Source of the DNA: Flavobacterium sp. CF108
Lineage (GTDB): Bacteria; Bacteroidota; Bacteroidia; Flavobacteriales; Flavobacteriaceae
Assembly: GCF_900129795.1 (NCBI RefSeq)
Contig: NZ_FQWW01000001.1
Span: 248,001 to 312,000, forward strand
Direction: 5' to 3'
Length of the DNA stretch: 64,000 nucleotides
The position numbers and the translations under genes are program-made. Positions within the stretch are counted from its first letter, which is position 1, and each line of letters opens with the position of its first letter. Shown here piece after piece: positions 25,787-35,826 of the stretch. The notes under the pieces were generated by a model, which saw only the letters and a program-made list of their open reading frames with translations, did not search any database and was not told the DNA's origin.

Positions 25787-25831
25787 CCTGACAAACATCG
25801 TCCTCATTCAGTCAGACAAAAAGGATTTATA

Positions 25832-27934
25832 TTAATATTTCCAAACTAGTACTTCGGCGGTTTTTATGGCTTTATTTCCAATGATAATTTTGGCGTTTTT
25901 TGGTAAATTGATTTCGTATTCTTTATCTGAATAGTTTACTGCTACGCCAAATCCGTCGCGGTATTCTACCATAATTCCTTCAGGATAATTTTCTATTGGA
26001 GCATTTTGTTTTTGGTATAACCTTCTTAAAACCTGCTTTTCAAGTTCTCCGTTTTTTGAATCTACACCAATGTAGGTTACTGTTCCTTTTCCTAAATTTC
26101 GGGAAATAATGGCTGGCGTTCCGGCATAAAATTCACTTTCGTACGTTGCCCAAACTTCTGTTTCTTTATTTGGTTTTAGTAAATCTCCCCAACTTGTCCA
26201 TGCAAATTCCTGATTATTAAATTTGATAACACCCGGAGATTGCGGCATTAATAAATCATATGATTCTATTTGAGAACCGATTAAATTCCACATTGGCTCA
26301 TAAAATTTAGCTTCCCAAAGATGACCCTGGCGATTCTGAATTCCGGATCTGCAACTCAATATTAAGTTTCCTCCATTTTTGGCATACAAAGTCAATTTAT
26401 CAATCATTTTTTGATCAATCATCTGATAAGCAGGAACAATTAAAAAAGGATAATTAGAGAAATTAGTTGTATCACGAACAAAATCAACCGGCGCACCAAA
26501 AGATTTTGAAACTCTGTAATATTTTAAAAAGTGGCCCATTGTATTCCACTCTTTTGTTTGCTTGTTCAATTCGATGCCCATAAAATTATCGGTATTAAAT
26601 AAAATTCCGGTTTTGCGTTTTAAATAGTAATCCGGCAATGTTGCTTTGGCGTCGTATTTTTTTCTCAGTGTATCGATTTCTTTTATAAACTGAGCAAATT
26701 CTTTACCGCCAATTGTTGGTGTTACACCATCTGTACCTACAATTCCGTAATGAAATTGCTCGTAACCGTATAAAGGTGCACGGTAACGATACGTACATGT
26801 AAATTTACTACCGCCGGCAAAAACATGCCACAACCACATACGAATACTTCCCGGCAAAGGCTGCGGATTAATGCTTCCCCAGTTTACTTGTCCCGGTTGT
26901 AATTCCATGCAACCGTACATTCCTTTTAAAGGACGAAAAAAATCATTTGACATTCCGATACTGGTATAATCGCCCAAACGATATCCTTTCGTACCAATTC
27001 CGGGACTTCCTCCATAAACCAAATAACGTGTGTAACAATCAAAATCTAATTCTTTGCTCATACCAACAAAACTTTCGTCATAATTGGATCTGTAATTTGA
27101 CGTAATCCATTGGTCCTTGCTTATATATTTTCGAATTGTAATCGCTTGTTCATCCAGAAAAGTGGCGGTTTCCTGATCCGCAAAACGATAATGATCCAAT
27201 TGAGAGTGTAAATTCATTCCCCATTCTTTGTGCAACGGAATATTTATCTGACTGAAATCAGAATAAGTTCCGCTCCAGAAATTGTTTCCCCAAGCCTGAT
27301 TTAAGGCGTCAATGGTTTTATATTTTTCCTTTAACCAATTGCGATAGCGTTCTTGAGCATCTGCTCCATAATCCAGTAAACGGGAAGGTTCATTATCAAC
27401 CTGCCAACCCATAATATTTTTATTATTCCCGTATTTTTTTGCCAGTTTTTCAATCATTTTCATCGAATACATTCGATAATAATTACTTGAAAATGAAGCA
27501 TGTTGTCTCGAACCGTGATCTGTTTTCGTGCCATCTTCATACGTAGCCAGAATATCCGGATGCTTGCGCGTCAGCCAAACGGGAGGCGTTGCTGTCGAGG
27601 TACACATTACAATTTTTAAGTTATATTTTGCCGCAATTGCAACCGCTTTATCCAGCCATTTAAAATCATAAACACCTTCTTGCGGTTCGAGTTGTGCCCA
27701 GGCAAATTCAGCAAAATGAGTGAATTCAAAACCCATTGCAGCTATATTTTTCAGGTCACGATCCCATTGACTTTCATCCCAATGTTCAGGATAATAGTAG
27801 ACTCCAACTGTGGTCAGGTCTTTTTTTGGAAAATATTTGTCAAACTTTTGAGCAACTGAATTTAAACTAACCAGTAATACAAATAAAACAAATAGTACTT
27901 TTTTCAAAAAAGGTGTTTTTGATTTTTGCTTCAT
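25832..27934 (-). CDS. GH42 beta-galactosidase-like enzyme, exported
   Basis: 700 residues. A long N-terminal signal (KKVLFVLFVLLVSLNSVAQ) indicates export. The catalytic barrel starts VGVYYYPEHWDESQW; WQVDNEPS gives acid/base Glu182, and CMELQPGQVNWG gives nucleophile Glu344. A Rossmann-like trimerisation domain follows (~430-610), then a C-terminal beta domain (ITLPKNAKIIIG-like). Known GH42 activities are beta-galactosidase and, in some members, alpha-L-arabinopyranosidase. The start lies 6 bp from the stop of the upstream DUF5695-like gene, so the two are co-translated. Confidence 0.92.
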   Translation of the reverse strand: MKQKSKTPFLKKVLFVLFVLLVSLNSVAQKFDKYFPKKDLTTVGVYYYPEHWDESQWDRDLKNIAAMGFEFTHFAEFAWAQLEPQEGVYDFKWLDKAVAIAAKYNLKIVMCTSTATPPVWLTRKHPDILATYEDGTKTDHGSRQHASFSSNYYRMYSMKMIEKLAKKYGNNKNIMGWQVDNEPSRLLDYGADAQERYRNWLKEKYKTIDALNQAWGNNFWSGTYSDFSQINIPLHKEWGMNLHSQLDHYRFADQETATFLDEQAITIRKYISKDQWITSNYRSNYDESFVGMSKELDFDCYTRYLVYGGSPGIGTKGYRLGDYTSIGMSNDFFRPLKGMYGCMELQPGQVNWGSINPQPLPGSIRMWLWHVFAGGSKFTCTYRYRAPLYGYEQFHYGIVGTDGVTPTIGGKEFAQFIKEIDTLRKKYDAKATLPDYYLKRKTGILFNTDNFMGIELNKQTKEWNTMGHFLKYYRVSKSFGAPVDFVRDTTNFSNYPFLIVPAYQMIDQKMIDKLTLYAKNGGNLILSCRSGIQNRQGHLWEAKFYEPMWNLIGSQIESYDLLMPQSPGVIKFNNQEFAWTSWGDLLKPNKETEVWATYESEFYAGTPAIISRNLGKGTVTYIGVDSKNGELEKQVLRRLYQKQNAPIENYPEGIMVEYRDGFGVAVNYSDKEYEINLPKNAKIIIGNKAIKTAEVLVWKY

Positions 27935-27940
27935 TCCATA

Positions 27941-30631
27941 TTATAATTTAATTTCAACAGATTTATTTTTCAAAGCTATTTTATAAGCGCCTCTCACTTT
28001 TTCATACGATAATTTCACGTCTTGATCTACTCTTAAATAAGCATTTGGCGTATAAGTTGTTTTTGGGTCCAAAGTTATTGTGATTGCGCCAGTTTTAGTA
28101 TTATAAGCTACTTTGTTAAAAGTTCCTGCGTCTAATGTTAACCATATTTTTTTTGGAGCAATAAATACTTTAGATTTTGCTGCAGTAGTAATATCAACTA
28201 CAATTTCATCTCCTTTTTCTTTTACATTTCCTCCAAAAGCAACCCAGCCATAATCTTTTTCATTGGTAATAAAAGTAGCTGTATTGACTGCATAACCAAA
28301 GAAACCAGAGCCATAATCTCCTGATAAATAATCGATTCTTAAAGTTTCAGGATAAGAGTGAAAAGCCGCAGCTCCAAAACCGTCTTCGGTAATATTCGAA
28401 ATTCCGCCTAATAATCCTCCGTAACCTACTTTTAATAAATGAAAATCATCTGGTGTTTTTCTAAATTGTTCCAAAACCGGAATCGCATTCAAAGTCGATC
28501 CATAATGATGAATCTGACGCTCTACTCGTGATAATTTTCCTCCGTATAAAAAGTCCCAATATCTACGGGCATTTCCATTATAAGCCCAGTGTGGCATTGT
28601 AGGCATGTAAGCCAATATTGCATCTAAAGTAATCTTTGCTTTATCTGTGTATCCAAAATAATCTGACCACATATAAACTTCTTCCTGACCTGTAGAATCC
28701 CAAGGCATTTCACTTCCAAAAGGATAATTTAAGGTTCTCCAATGGTCTGCTCTTTCTTTCATTTTAGCTTCCAGAATAGTGGCCATTTCTGTATAACCTT
28801 CGGTTTTTAAATCTTTCAAAATCAATAAAAAGACCGTTCCTTCCATTTGTCCAAACTGCGCATAATACGGCGCTAATCTTGTCATTGCAATACTCGTTTC
28901 GTATGCATTTTTCAAATACCAATCCCATGCATGATTTGTAACCAAACCGTCATGATATCTCGCCAAACGATACATTGTCCAATAAGCAGCGGCAACGTGC
29001 GGATAATTATAAGATCTTCCCGGATCATCAGCGCCTTTTTTGTCCCATGCAGCCCATGTTTTATAATTTACATCTTTGCTGTAAGTTCCTTCTGGAAATT
29101 TTGTTGGCTCATAATAAAAAACACTTTTTTTAACTCCGTATTTAAGCGTATCAGCCGTATTATACTGAATACTTCCCCATAATGTTTTATCTACAAACTG
29201 CTGTAATTTTTCTATTTCTTCCTTTTTTGGTTCAATTAATTGCTTCATTACTGCACCAAGCCAGCCCCCTGCTCCTCCTTCGTCACTTAAACCTGAAATC
29301 CAGACACGACTGTCCTGAGTTACTTGTTTTTTAGTTTCATAATCATAAGAGATTACCGAAGGATTTCTATGAAACGGATCGTTTTTTTCATCAAACCATT
29401 GCGCTGTTGTCAGGAAATTTCCAAAATCAGCCACTACATTGGTTTCTGATTTTATTACTTTATAATTGATTGTCTGTTGTAATCCGTCTTCATATACAAC
29501 GGTTAATCTTGCTCTTCCCCATTTTTTTCCGTGTACAGCATATTGAAAATAACCATTTTTATTTTTTGATTTTTCCTCTATTGTCAAAGCGCCTTCCGGT
29601 TCTACTTTAAAAGATTTTACTGCTTTAGTATATTTTAGAAAAAGTTGACCGTCAACATCCTGAGGCAAAACATAACCCGGAACTCCAACCGCAACCGGAC
29701 GATCGTTTTGAACTAAAGAATTTTGAATATTTTCAATTTGATCTACTAATACAAACTTCAATGAAAAACTTTTAGTTTCTCCTGCCTTAAGCACTAATGA
29801 AGTTGGCGTATTCCATTGATCAGCTGATTTCCATTCATTATCGGCGTAAGCTTTACTAAAAGGCATCCATTCATGGAATCCTTCAAAAACAATACTTCTT
29901 GGCGTTTCATCATCCAATAACGGACGATACGCTTCAAAAGGCATATTTGCTTCCGGAAGCACTAACAATGCCGGACCATGACCGCTTAATCTTTTTACTT
30001 CAAGATAACCTGCATCTTTACCAATATAGGGGTCAAAAAATACATTGTGAACGTGTGTTTCGTCTAATGTTTTTCCTTCCAGAATGTTATTAAAAACCAT
30101 CGGAACACCTAAAGCACCAATTTCCTGAGTAGTATTTGATTTGTTTGTAATTTCAAAATGTAAAACTAAATTCCCGTCTTTTTCTTCGTAAAAACGTTTT
30201 ATCGTTACCGGAATATCTGCTGGTAATGTGTTCGAAAGATCGGCTGCAGCCAAAATATTTCCAGAAACATTTAACGGAGTTACAGATGCTCTTTTGGCCG
30301 CTGTAGAATAACTTTTCCAAGTTCCATCGGCAGCTTTAACCCGAAGATTAATATCTCCCAATTGGTAAAGCCCGTCTTTATCACGAATCGAAAGTCGTTC
30401 TCCGGGTGTAAAATCAAAAGTTTTATCTGAAAGCGGCGATAATGCGGCTACCGTTTGAGAAGATTTTAATATTTTCAATTCAAATGATTTTGTATTCAAA
30501 ACAGTAAATCCTTTGTCGACTTCAAGCGTTGATTTTTTAGCTTTAATTCGATCCCAATATTCTTGTGCCTGTACATTTGTCGAAGCTATTGTGCAACAAA
30601 ATACTAAAACCAAAAGTTGTATTTTCTTCAT
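27941..30631 (-). CDS. Exported DUF5695-like protein, putative glycosidase
   Basis: 896 residues with signal peptide 1-22 (ending NVQAQ). The overall layout and length resemble DUF5695 proteins of gut and plant-associated Bacteroidota. An N-terminal beta-sandwich (~25-310) is followed by a helical region with many Trp/Tyr and acidic residues (~480-740: YNYPHVAAAYWTMYRLARYHD, SEMPWDSTGQEEVYMWSDYF), consistent with an (alpha/alpha)6 catalytic toroid. A C-terminal beta domain follows. No characterised family motif could be assigned, so catalytic function is an inference from fold-like features and genomic position. It is coupled to the GH42 gene by a 6-bp gap, so the two probably act on the same glycan. 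Confidence 0.75.
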   Translation of the reverse strand: MKKIQLLVLVFCCTIASTNVQAQEYWDRIKAKKSTLEVDKGFTVLNTKSFELKILKSSQTVAALSPLSDKTFDFTPGERLSIRDKDGLYQLGDINLRVKAADGTWKSYSTAAKRASVTPLNVSGNILAAADLSNTLPADIPVTIKRFYEEKDGNLVLHFEITNKSNTTQEIGALGVPMVFNNILEGKTLDETHVHNVFFDPYIGKDAGYLEVKRLSGHGPALLVLPEANMPFEAYRPLLDDETPRSIVFEGFHEWMPFSKAYADNEWKSADQWNTPTSLVLKAGETKSFSLKFVLVDQIENIQNSLVQNDRPVAVGVPGYVLPQDVDGQLFLKYTKAVKSFKVEPEGALTIEEKSKNKNGYFQYAVHGKKWGRARLTVVYEDGLQQTINYKVIKSETNVVADFGNFLTTAQWFDEKNDPFHRNPSVISYDYETKKQVTQDSRVWISGLSDEGGAGGWLGAVMKQLIEPKKEEIEKLQQFVDKTLWGSIQYNTADTLKYGVKKSVFYYEPTKFPEGTYSKDVNYKTWAAWDKKGADDPGRSYNYPHVAAAYWTMYRLARYHDGLVTNHAWDWYLKNAYETSIAMTRLAPYYAQFGQMEGTVFLLILKDLKTEGYTEMATILEAKMKERADHWRTLNYPFGSEMPWDSTGQEEVYMWSDYFGYTDKAKITLDAILAYMPTMPHWAYNGNARRYWDFLYGGKLSRVERQIHHYGSTLNAIPVLEQFRKTPDDFHLLKVGYGGLLGGISNITEDGFGAAAFHSYPETLRIDYLSGDYGSGFFGYAVNTATFITNEKDYGWVAFGGNVKEKGDEIVVDITTAAKSKVFIAPKKIWLTLDAGTFNKVAYNTKTGAITITLDPKTTYTPNAYLRVDQDVKLSYEKVRGAYKIALKNKSVEIKL

Positions 30632-30819
30632 AATTCTTATTATTTGTGAGCTAATTAAATTGTAATTAGCTTCATGTTAAACTTTTTTAAATAATCAATT
30701 CGAGTTATTAAACTGAGTTCGATCATTAGAAATATCCAATTACATAAATAACAGTTATTTATATTTTTTATATTTTCCTGCAAGGTTTTTTTTTAGACCT
30801 TTTAGGTATTCAAAACATA

Positions 30820-30846
30820 CCTGCAAGGTTTTGAATACCTTGCAGG
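30820..30846. terminator. Hairpin CCTGCAAGG...CCTTGCAGG between DUF885 and DUF5695 genes
   Basis: A perfect 9-bp stem with a 9-base loop TTTTGAATA. The same architecture (arms flanking AGGTTTT) occurs at 38458-38484 and 2000-2030. Probably an intercistronic terminator or a dispersed repeat. Confidence 0.65.
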
Positions 30847-30869
30847 AATTCAAATCTTTTGTAAATCAA

Positions 30870-32561
30870 CTATTTGAAATCAGTCGAAAATTTCCAATTC
30901 GTTTTATAATCTTCAGAAACCGGTAAATCTTCCAATAAAACCCGAAGCATTTCGACCGGCATTATATTCTCTTTTAAAACGCGATCGTGAAACTGTTTTT
31001 CTGTCCAGCCTTTTGCTAACAATTCATTTCTTAAAGCGTAAAATTGTAAACCTCCGGTCATATAAGCAACTTGATATAATGGTGCGTCTCCGCTGGCAAA
31101 AGAACGTCTTACTTCTGCTTCAGCATTGGCTTTTTCGTGTCCAACTTCATTTACCAATAAGTCAATACATTGTTGTGGCGTCAATTCTCCTAAATGATAT
31201 CTTAATGAAAAAATGATTCTCGCGCAACGGTGAATTCTCCAGAATAACATTCCTAATTTTTGTTCCGGAGTTTGCGGAAATTGTTTGTTCCAAAGTATGA
31301 TTTCCCAATACAAAGCCCAACCTTCCATCCAAAACGGCGTGTCAAAAGGCTGACGATACGACTTATAACGGCTGTTCATGAAGAACTGCAAATTATGTCC
31401 CGGAAGCAATTCGTGTTGTACGGTTGCAAAAGAAAAATTAGGATTGTTACCGCGCATGCTCATCAGTTTGTCTTTCTGATCCATATCCTGAGTTGGATAT
31501 GAAATACTGATTTCCCAGCCTCCGGTAAAAAACGGATTTACTTTTTGACGTTCCGGTGTCATCATAATCATTTGCCAGGTTTCTTTTGTCAAATCCGGCA
31601 GCGTAATTAAATCTTTGTCTTCAATAAATTTAATCGATTGATTGTAAAGACTTGTAATCGCTTGAGGTTGTTCACCTGCCGGCACATAAGTATCTTTAAC
31701 ATGTTCTAATGCTTTTTTCCAATCGTTTCCATAACCTAATTCAGTTGAGGCTTTAATCATTTCTTTTTTGCACCATTCAAATTGACTTTGTGCGGCTGCA
31801 ATGAGTTCTTCTGGAGAATATGGAATATATTCGTAAGACAAACTTTTGATTACTGCTTCTCTTCCAATTGGTTTTCCAATAATACCGCTTCCGTCATCTT
31901 TTATACTGGTTTGAGAATAATTTGTTTTTAAAAAATCTTCATAAGCTTTCAATTTCTCTGATAACTTTTTATACGGTTTTTCAACCCACCATGTAAAATT
32001 GGGATCATAACTGTAATAAAACTCATAAGCTTCTTTAAGCGATTGGTTAAAATAAGCTACAGATTTTGCTGCTTTATCGGCGGCAAACCAATCTTTAAAA
32101 GGTTTGGTTTTTAAAATCTCTGTCTCTTTATCAATGTTATTTGCTGCAACATCAAAAGCTTTAGCCAATTGATTGGAAACCGGATGTTTTCCTCTTCTTC
32201 TTTCTTTGATAAAAACGTTTATATCATCGGAGAAATCCAAAACCGAAGCGACTTCTTTGTATCCTTTGTATTCTATTTGTAAAAAATAATTCTCTTTATT
32301 TATTAGATTTTTCAGCAACAAATAATCAACTTTTCCATCTTTGGATAAACTTTTAAAATCGATATTTTTTACTGTTTTTTCCCAATCAGAGTAAAACTTA
32401 GAAAAACGCACATAATATTCCTCTGATTCTCTATTGGGATAAAAATTTTGTAAAGCTGTTTTGTCTGCCTGAAAAGTATTTACTACATCTATAAGTTCAC
32501 TTGAAAATGAAGATGTTACCATAAATAAAAATAAAATAAGGCTTAGAATTGATTTTTTCAT
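30870..32561 (-). CDS. DUF885-family metallopeptidase-like protein, exported
   Basis: 563 residues with a signal peptide (MKKSILSLILFLFMVTSSFS). The motif HELLPGH (His383, Glu384, His389) is the DUF885 hallmark HExxxxH, with the downstream helix PFWMEGWALYWE carrying a probable third metal ligand (Glu). The rest is all-alpha, as in M32/M3-like folds. DUF885 proteins are generally considered zinc-dependent carboxypeptidase or oligopeptidase relatives; specificity here is unknown. It sits among prolyl peptidases and glycosidases of the locus, and probably trims deglycosylated peptides in the periplasm. Confidence 0.87.
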   Translation of the reverse strand: MKKSILSLILFLFMVTSSFSSELIDVVNTFQADKTALQNFYPNRESEEYYVRFSKFYSDWEKTVKNIDFKSLSKDGKVDYLLLKNLINKENYFLQIEYKGYKEVASVLDFSDDINVFIKERRRGKHPVSNQLAKAFDVAANNIDKETEILKTKPFKDWFAADKAAKSVAYFNQSLKEAYEFYYSYDPNFTWWVEKPYKKLSEKLKAYEDFLKTNYSQTSIKDDGSGIIGKPIGREAVIKSLSYEYIPYSPEELIAAAQSQFEWCKKEMIKASTELGYGNDWKKALEHVKDTYVPAGEQPQAITSLYNQSIKFIEDKDLITLPDLTKETWQMIMMTPERQKVNPFFTGGWEISISYPTQDMDQKDKLMSMRGNNPNFSFATVQHELLPGHNLQFFMNSRYKSYRQPFDTPFWMEGWALYWEIILWNKQFPQTPEQKLGMLFWRIHRCARIIFSLRYHLGELTPQQCIDLLVNEVGHEKANAEAEVRRSFASGDAPLYQVAYMTGGLQFYALRNELLAKGWTEKQFHDRVLKENIMPVEMLRVLLEDLPVSEDYKTNWKFSTDFK

Positions 32562-32594
32562 GTTTTTGGTTTGATGATTCTAAAGTTTTTTTTT

Positions 32595-32696
32595 GCCACG
32601 AATTACACGAATTTTCACTAATTCTTATGGGGATTTTAATACGATTTCTCAAAATAATTATAAAAATAATTCGTGAAAATTCGTGGAATTCGTGGC
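32595..32696. repeat. Long inverted repeat GCCACGAATT...AATTCGTGGC
   Basis: Arms 32595-32623 and 32668-32696 pair over ~29 bp with few mismatches. It is built of CACGAATT units. From memory this is a widespread Bacteroidota intergenic repeat. It lies between GH127 and DUF885 genes and could form a cruciform or terminator. Confidence 0.8.
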
Positions 32697-32711
32697 GAAC
32701 TTTTTTAACTA

Positions 32712-35700
32712 TTATTTCAATGTAACATCCAGATAAACCGAATGGCGTCCGTAGGTTTCGTAAAACGGTTTGTATGAAACTCCGTCTATAGTAAACTCTA
32801 ATTTCTTAGGATTTCCTTTTATTGCTTTGCCGATATCATTTGCATCAAAAGTGACTTTGCACCAATCTTTTCTTGGTTCTGTTTCCTGTGCAGCCAATAA
32901 AATTGGTCCGTAAAATAAACTCGCGATATTTTGCTGATCCATAACCGGTTCCAAATGAAATTGAAATGGCATACGCAATTCCACTATATCACCATCTTTC
33001 CATTTTTTATTCAATGAAAGATAACTTCCCGGTGTTGCTTTTACTTTTTCTTCTTTCCCATTTATTTTTACAAAGAATCCTTTGGTTGCCCAATGCGGCA
33101 CGCGGACTTTTAGATCAAATTTACCGTTTCCTTTAATCTTAAATTTTGTAAAATCTTCGTTAGGAAAATCTGTTGTTTGTTCTACAGTTATATTTTTTTC
33201 TGTCCAATTTAAAGTCGAAGGCACATAAAGATTTACATACAGCGCATTATTATCAGCGCTTTTAAAATAAATTGAATTTTGAAATTTTGTATTGCTTTCA
33301 ATTGCAGTTCCGTTGCAACATGTAAAACCTGTCATATGAGCATTTCCAAATTGTTTTACTGAACCAGGTCTTAACGGAACATGATATGTATTTGCAGGAC
33401 TATTCTCGGCTACTGATGAAAGAATGTGATTGTATAATCCACGTTCATAATAATCCATTAATTCGCCGCGCTGCTCATACAGAAATAAATCTCCGGTTAA
33501 CTTAAGCATGTTGTAAGTTGCGCAAGTTTCATTTTGTCCGCCAGACGAAAAACCATTTTCGTAAATCGTTGCTGGCTGGCTTATAAAACATTCTGCATTT
33601 GCAGGATTTCTTGCTCCCGCAACTCCGCCAATTGTATACATATAATCGTTTACGGTTTTGTACCAAAAATTATCGGCTACACGGTAATAATCCGGCGTGT
33701 TAGAATCGCGGTACATTTCAAGCGCTCCCATAATTTGCGGAATGTGCTGATTGGCGTGTAATCCTCTAAAAGTATCCACATTTTTAGCGAGTCCGTGTGT
33801 GTGATTTGCATCGCCATAAAACACTTTGATATTATCGAATAACTGGGCTACTTCAAGATAATGCGGATCTTTTGTGATTCTGTACAATCTTGCCATTGCT
33901 TCGTTCATTCCCCCAAATTCTCCCGCAATATATCGGTTCCACATACTGATAAGTGTTTCCGTTGGGAGCTTTTTCATTCGAGCGTAAACCCAATTTCCCA
34001 TTCCTTTTGCGGTTTCTAATGCTTTTTCGTTTCCGCTAACTTCGTAAACATCCATTAATCCCGCTAGGATTTTATGTAAAGTATAATAAGGTGCCCAAAT
34101 TTGAGTTTTTTGTCCGCCGTAAGTGGCTCCGTTTTCTAACATGATGAATTGATCCGGCGGATAAGCGCTGATAAATCCTGTTCCCCAATTTTCATAATCG
34201 GTACGAATTCCTTCCGGACTTAAATCAGAATCGTAGGCTGTTTTACCAGGACCAAATGGAACAGCAGTTGGATCTGACACAAATTTTCCTCCTGCTGTTT
34301 TTGGTTTGCCCGAAAGCTGAGATAACTGGTACAGTGTATTTACCATATACTCCATTTTATTGGCAAAATTTGCCTGAAGTGTTTTGTCATAACCTGTGCT
34401 CGCATATGCCTGAGCAATTGCAGTTAAATAATGTCCTGTAGCGTGACCACGTAATTTTGTTTCCTGCGTATCCCAAACACCAAGTGGTTCGGCTTCTTTT
34501 GGTTGTGTTTGTCCAAAAGCATTACGGAACATGTATAAAAACGAATCCGGATCTGTGGTTGCTAATGTTGATAAAAATTTATCGCGATTTTCAACAAATT
34601 TTGTCTTGTGTCCGTCAGCATCAGAATTCAATACAACTTGCTCTAATTTAAAAGCTTCTAGTTTGCGTTCTGGCGTTGCAGCTTCTTTTGCAGCTTTTAC
34701 TGTTACAATTGCTTTTGGTTTTAAATCTGTTCCCGAAACTATTCCGGTAACGGTATATTGCCCGCTTTTAAGTACTTGATTATTATCTTTCGGCGAGGGC
34801 CAAATCACGCGTACTTCCGGGCCTTGAATTCCGTTTTTGTAAACTCCTTTGATATAACTTGGCAATCTTGGAAGCGATCCTACAACGGTTTCTACATTAA
34901 CATCAGAAACACTTGTTAGAAATTGATTGTAAAGCTGTGGAGTTGCAGCTGGGAACTTTGGTAAATCTGTGGCTTGTTCTTCTCCAGATTCTTCTTCCTG
35001 ACCTTCTTTTAATGCATTGTTATAAATTCTCGTAATTTGTTTGTCTGTTAATGGAACTCTGTAAATTCTGAAATCATGAAGTTTTGCATTCAGATAAATG
35101 TTTTCATCTCCAAGCGATTTCCCAATATAAAGTTTGTTTTTTTCTGCCGAATTATAATCGAATAATTTAGCTAAATCTAATTCTGCATTCTTGGTTTCAC
35201 TTACCAAAACACTATTCACAAAAGTGCTGATTGTTTTTGATGGAATGTTGATTACTACCGCTACATGATTCCATTTTCCTGTTTCTAAAGCTGCACCTTT
35301 TGTCTTGTACTTTGCTCCTGCTTCTGTACTTACTTCGGTTTGAATTCCGTCTTCTTTTTGTGTACCTGTTGGTGTAAAAAACCAATGCGAATTCTGGTTT
35401 TTACCGAAATCAAAAAAGAGCTGATTTTTTTGTGTAGATCTTAAGAAAATCCATCCAGAAATACTCAAGGATTCTTCGCCAATTAATCCGTCACCGGGAA
35501 TTGAAACAAATGCTTGACTGTCTGCAGGCAAAGAAAGTACAGTGCCAAATAGTTCGTCATTTACAAACTTGGCTTTTGTATCCTGAATTTTTCCATGCAA
35601 ATTATTTCGCGACCAATCTTTTGCATCGCCATCAAAAACATAACGTGCAATTAATCCCGTTTCTCCAATTCCGTCTAAAATCTGGTCGCCGTTTTGTGCG

Positions 35701-35768
35701 CGTAAAGTTGTGGTACACGATGCCCAAAAACTTAATATTACACAAATAAATAACTGATATTTTTTCAT
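32712..35768 (-). CDS. Beta-L-arabinofuranosidase, GH127-type, with LamG domain
   Basis: 1018 residues from the ATG at 35768 (a GTG sits one codon upstream). It has a signal peptide with TRAQ-like end. A LamG/concanavalin-like domain covers ~38-250 and an Ig-like domain ~310-360. The (alpha/alpha)6 GH127 domain begins ATGHYLTAIAQAYA. GQNETCATYN (Glu747, Cys749) and FTCCNGTAIESN (Cys817, Cys818) reproduce the Glu-Cys-Cys-Cys zinc-thiolate site of HypBA1-type enzymes, in which one of the paired cysteines is the nucleophile. The characterised family removes beta-L-Araf from Hyp-linked beta-arabinooligosaccharides of extensin, though GH127/146 relatives also act on other beta-L-arabinofuranosides. 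Confidence 0.92.
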   Translation of the reverse strand: MKKYQLFICVILSFWASCTTTLRAQNGDQILDGIGETGLIARYVFDGDAKDWSRNNLHGKIQDTKAKFVNDELFGTVLSLPADSQAFVSIPGDGLIGEESLSISGWIFLRSTQKNQLFFDFGKNQNSHWFFTPTGTQKEDGIQTEVSTEAGAKYKTKGAALETGKWNHVAVVINIPSKTISTFVNSVLVSETKNAELDLAKLFDYNSAEKNKLYIGKSLGDENIYLNAKLHDFRIYRVPLTDKQITRIYNNALKEGQEEESGEEQATDLPKFPAATPQLYNQFLTSVSDVNVETVVGSLPRLPSYIKGVYKNGIQGPEVRVIWPSPKDNNQVLKSGQYTVTGIVSGTDLKPKAIVTVKAAKEAATPERKLEAFKLEQVVLNSDADGHKTKFVENRDKFLSTLATTDPDSFLYMFRNAFGQTQPKEAEPLGVWDTQETKLRGHATGHYLTAIAQAYASTGYDKTLQANFANKMEYMVNTLYQLSQLSGKPKTAGGKFVSDPTAVPFGPGKTAYDSDLSPEGIRTDYENWGTGFISAYPPDQFIMLENGATYGGQKTQIWAPYYTLHKILAGLMDVYEVSGNEKALETAKGMGNWVYARMKKLPTETLISMWNRYIAGEFGGMNEAMARLYRITKDPHYLEVAQLFDNIKVFYGDANHTHGLAKNVDTFRGLHANQHIPQIMGALEMYRDSNTPDYYRVADNFWYKTVNDYMYTIGGVAGARNPANAECFISQPATIYENGFSSGGQNETCATYNMLKLTGDLFLYEQRGELMDYYERGLYNHILSSVAENSPANTYHVPLRPGSVKQFGNAHMTGFTCCNGTAIESNTKFQNSIYFKSADNNALYVNLYVPSTLNWTEKNITVEQTTDFPNEDFTKFKIKGNGKFDLKVRVPHWATKGFFVKINGKEEKVKATPGSYLSLNKKWKDGDIVELRMPFQFHLEPVMDQQNIASLFYGPILLAAQETEPRKDWCKVTFDANDIGKAIKGNPKKLEFTIDGVSYKPFYETYGRHSVYLDVTLK

Positions 35769-35826
35769 CACTACTTCTTTTTCTTATGATTTATAAAACT
35801 CCTTTTCTTTATTTCTCAGGAATTTT

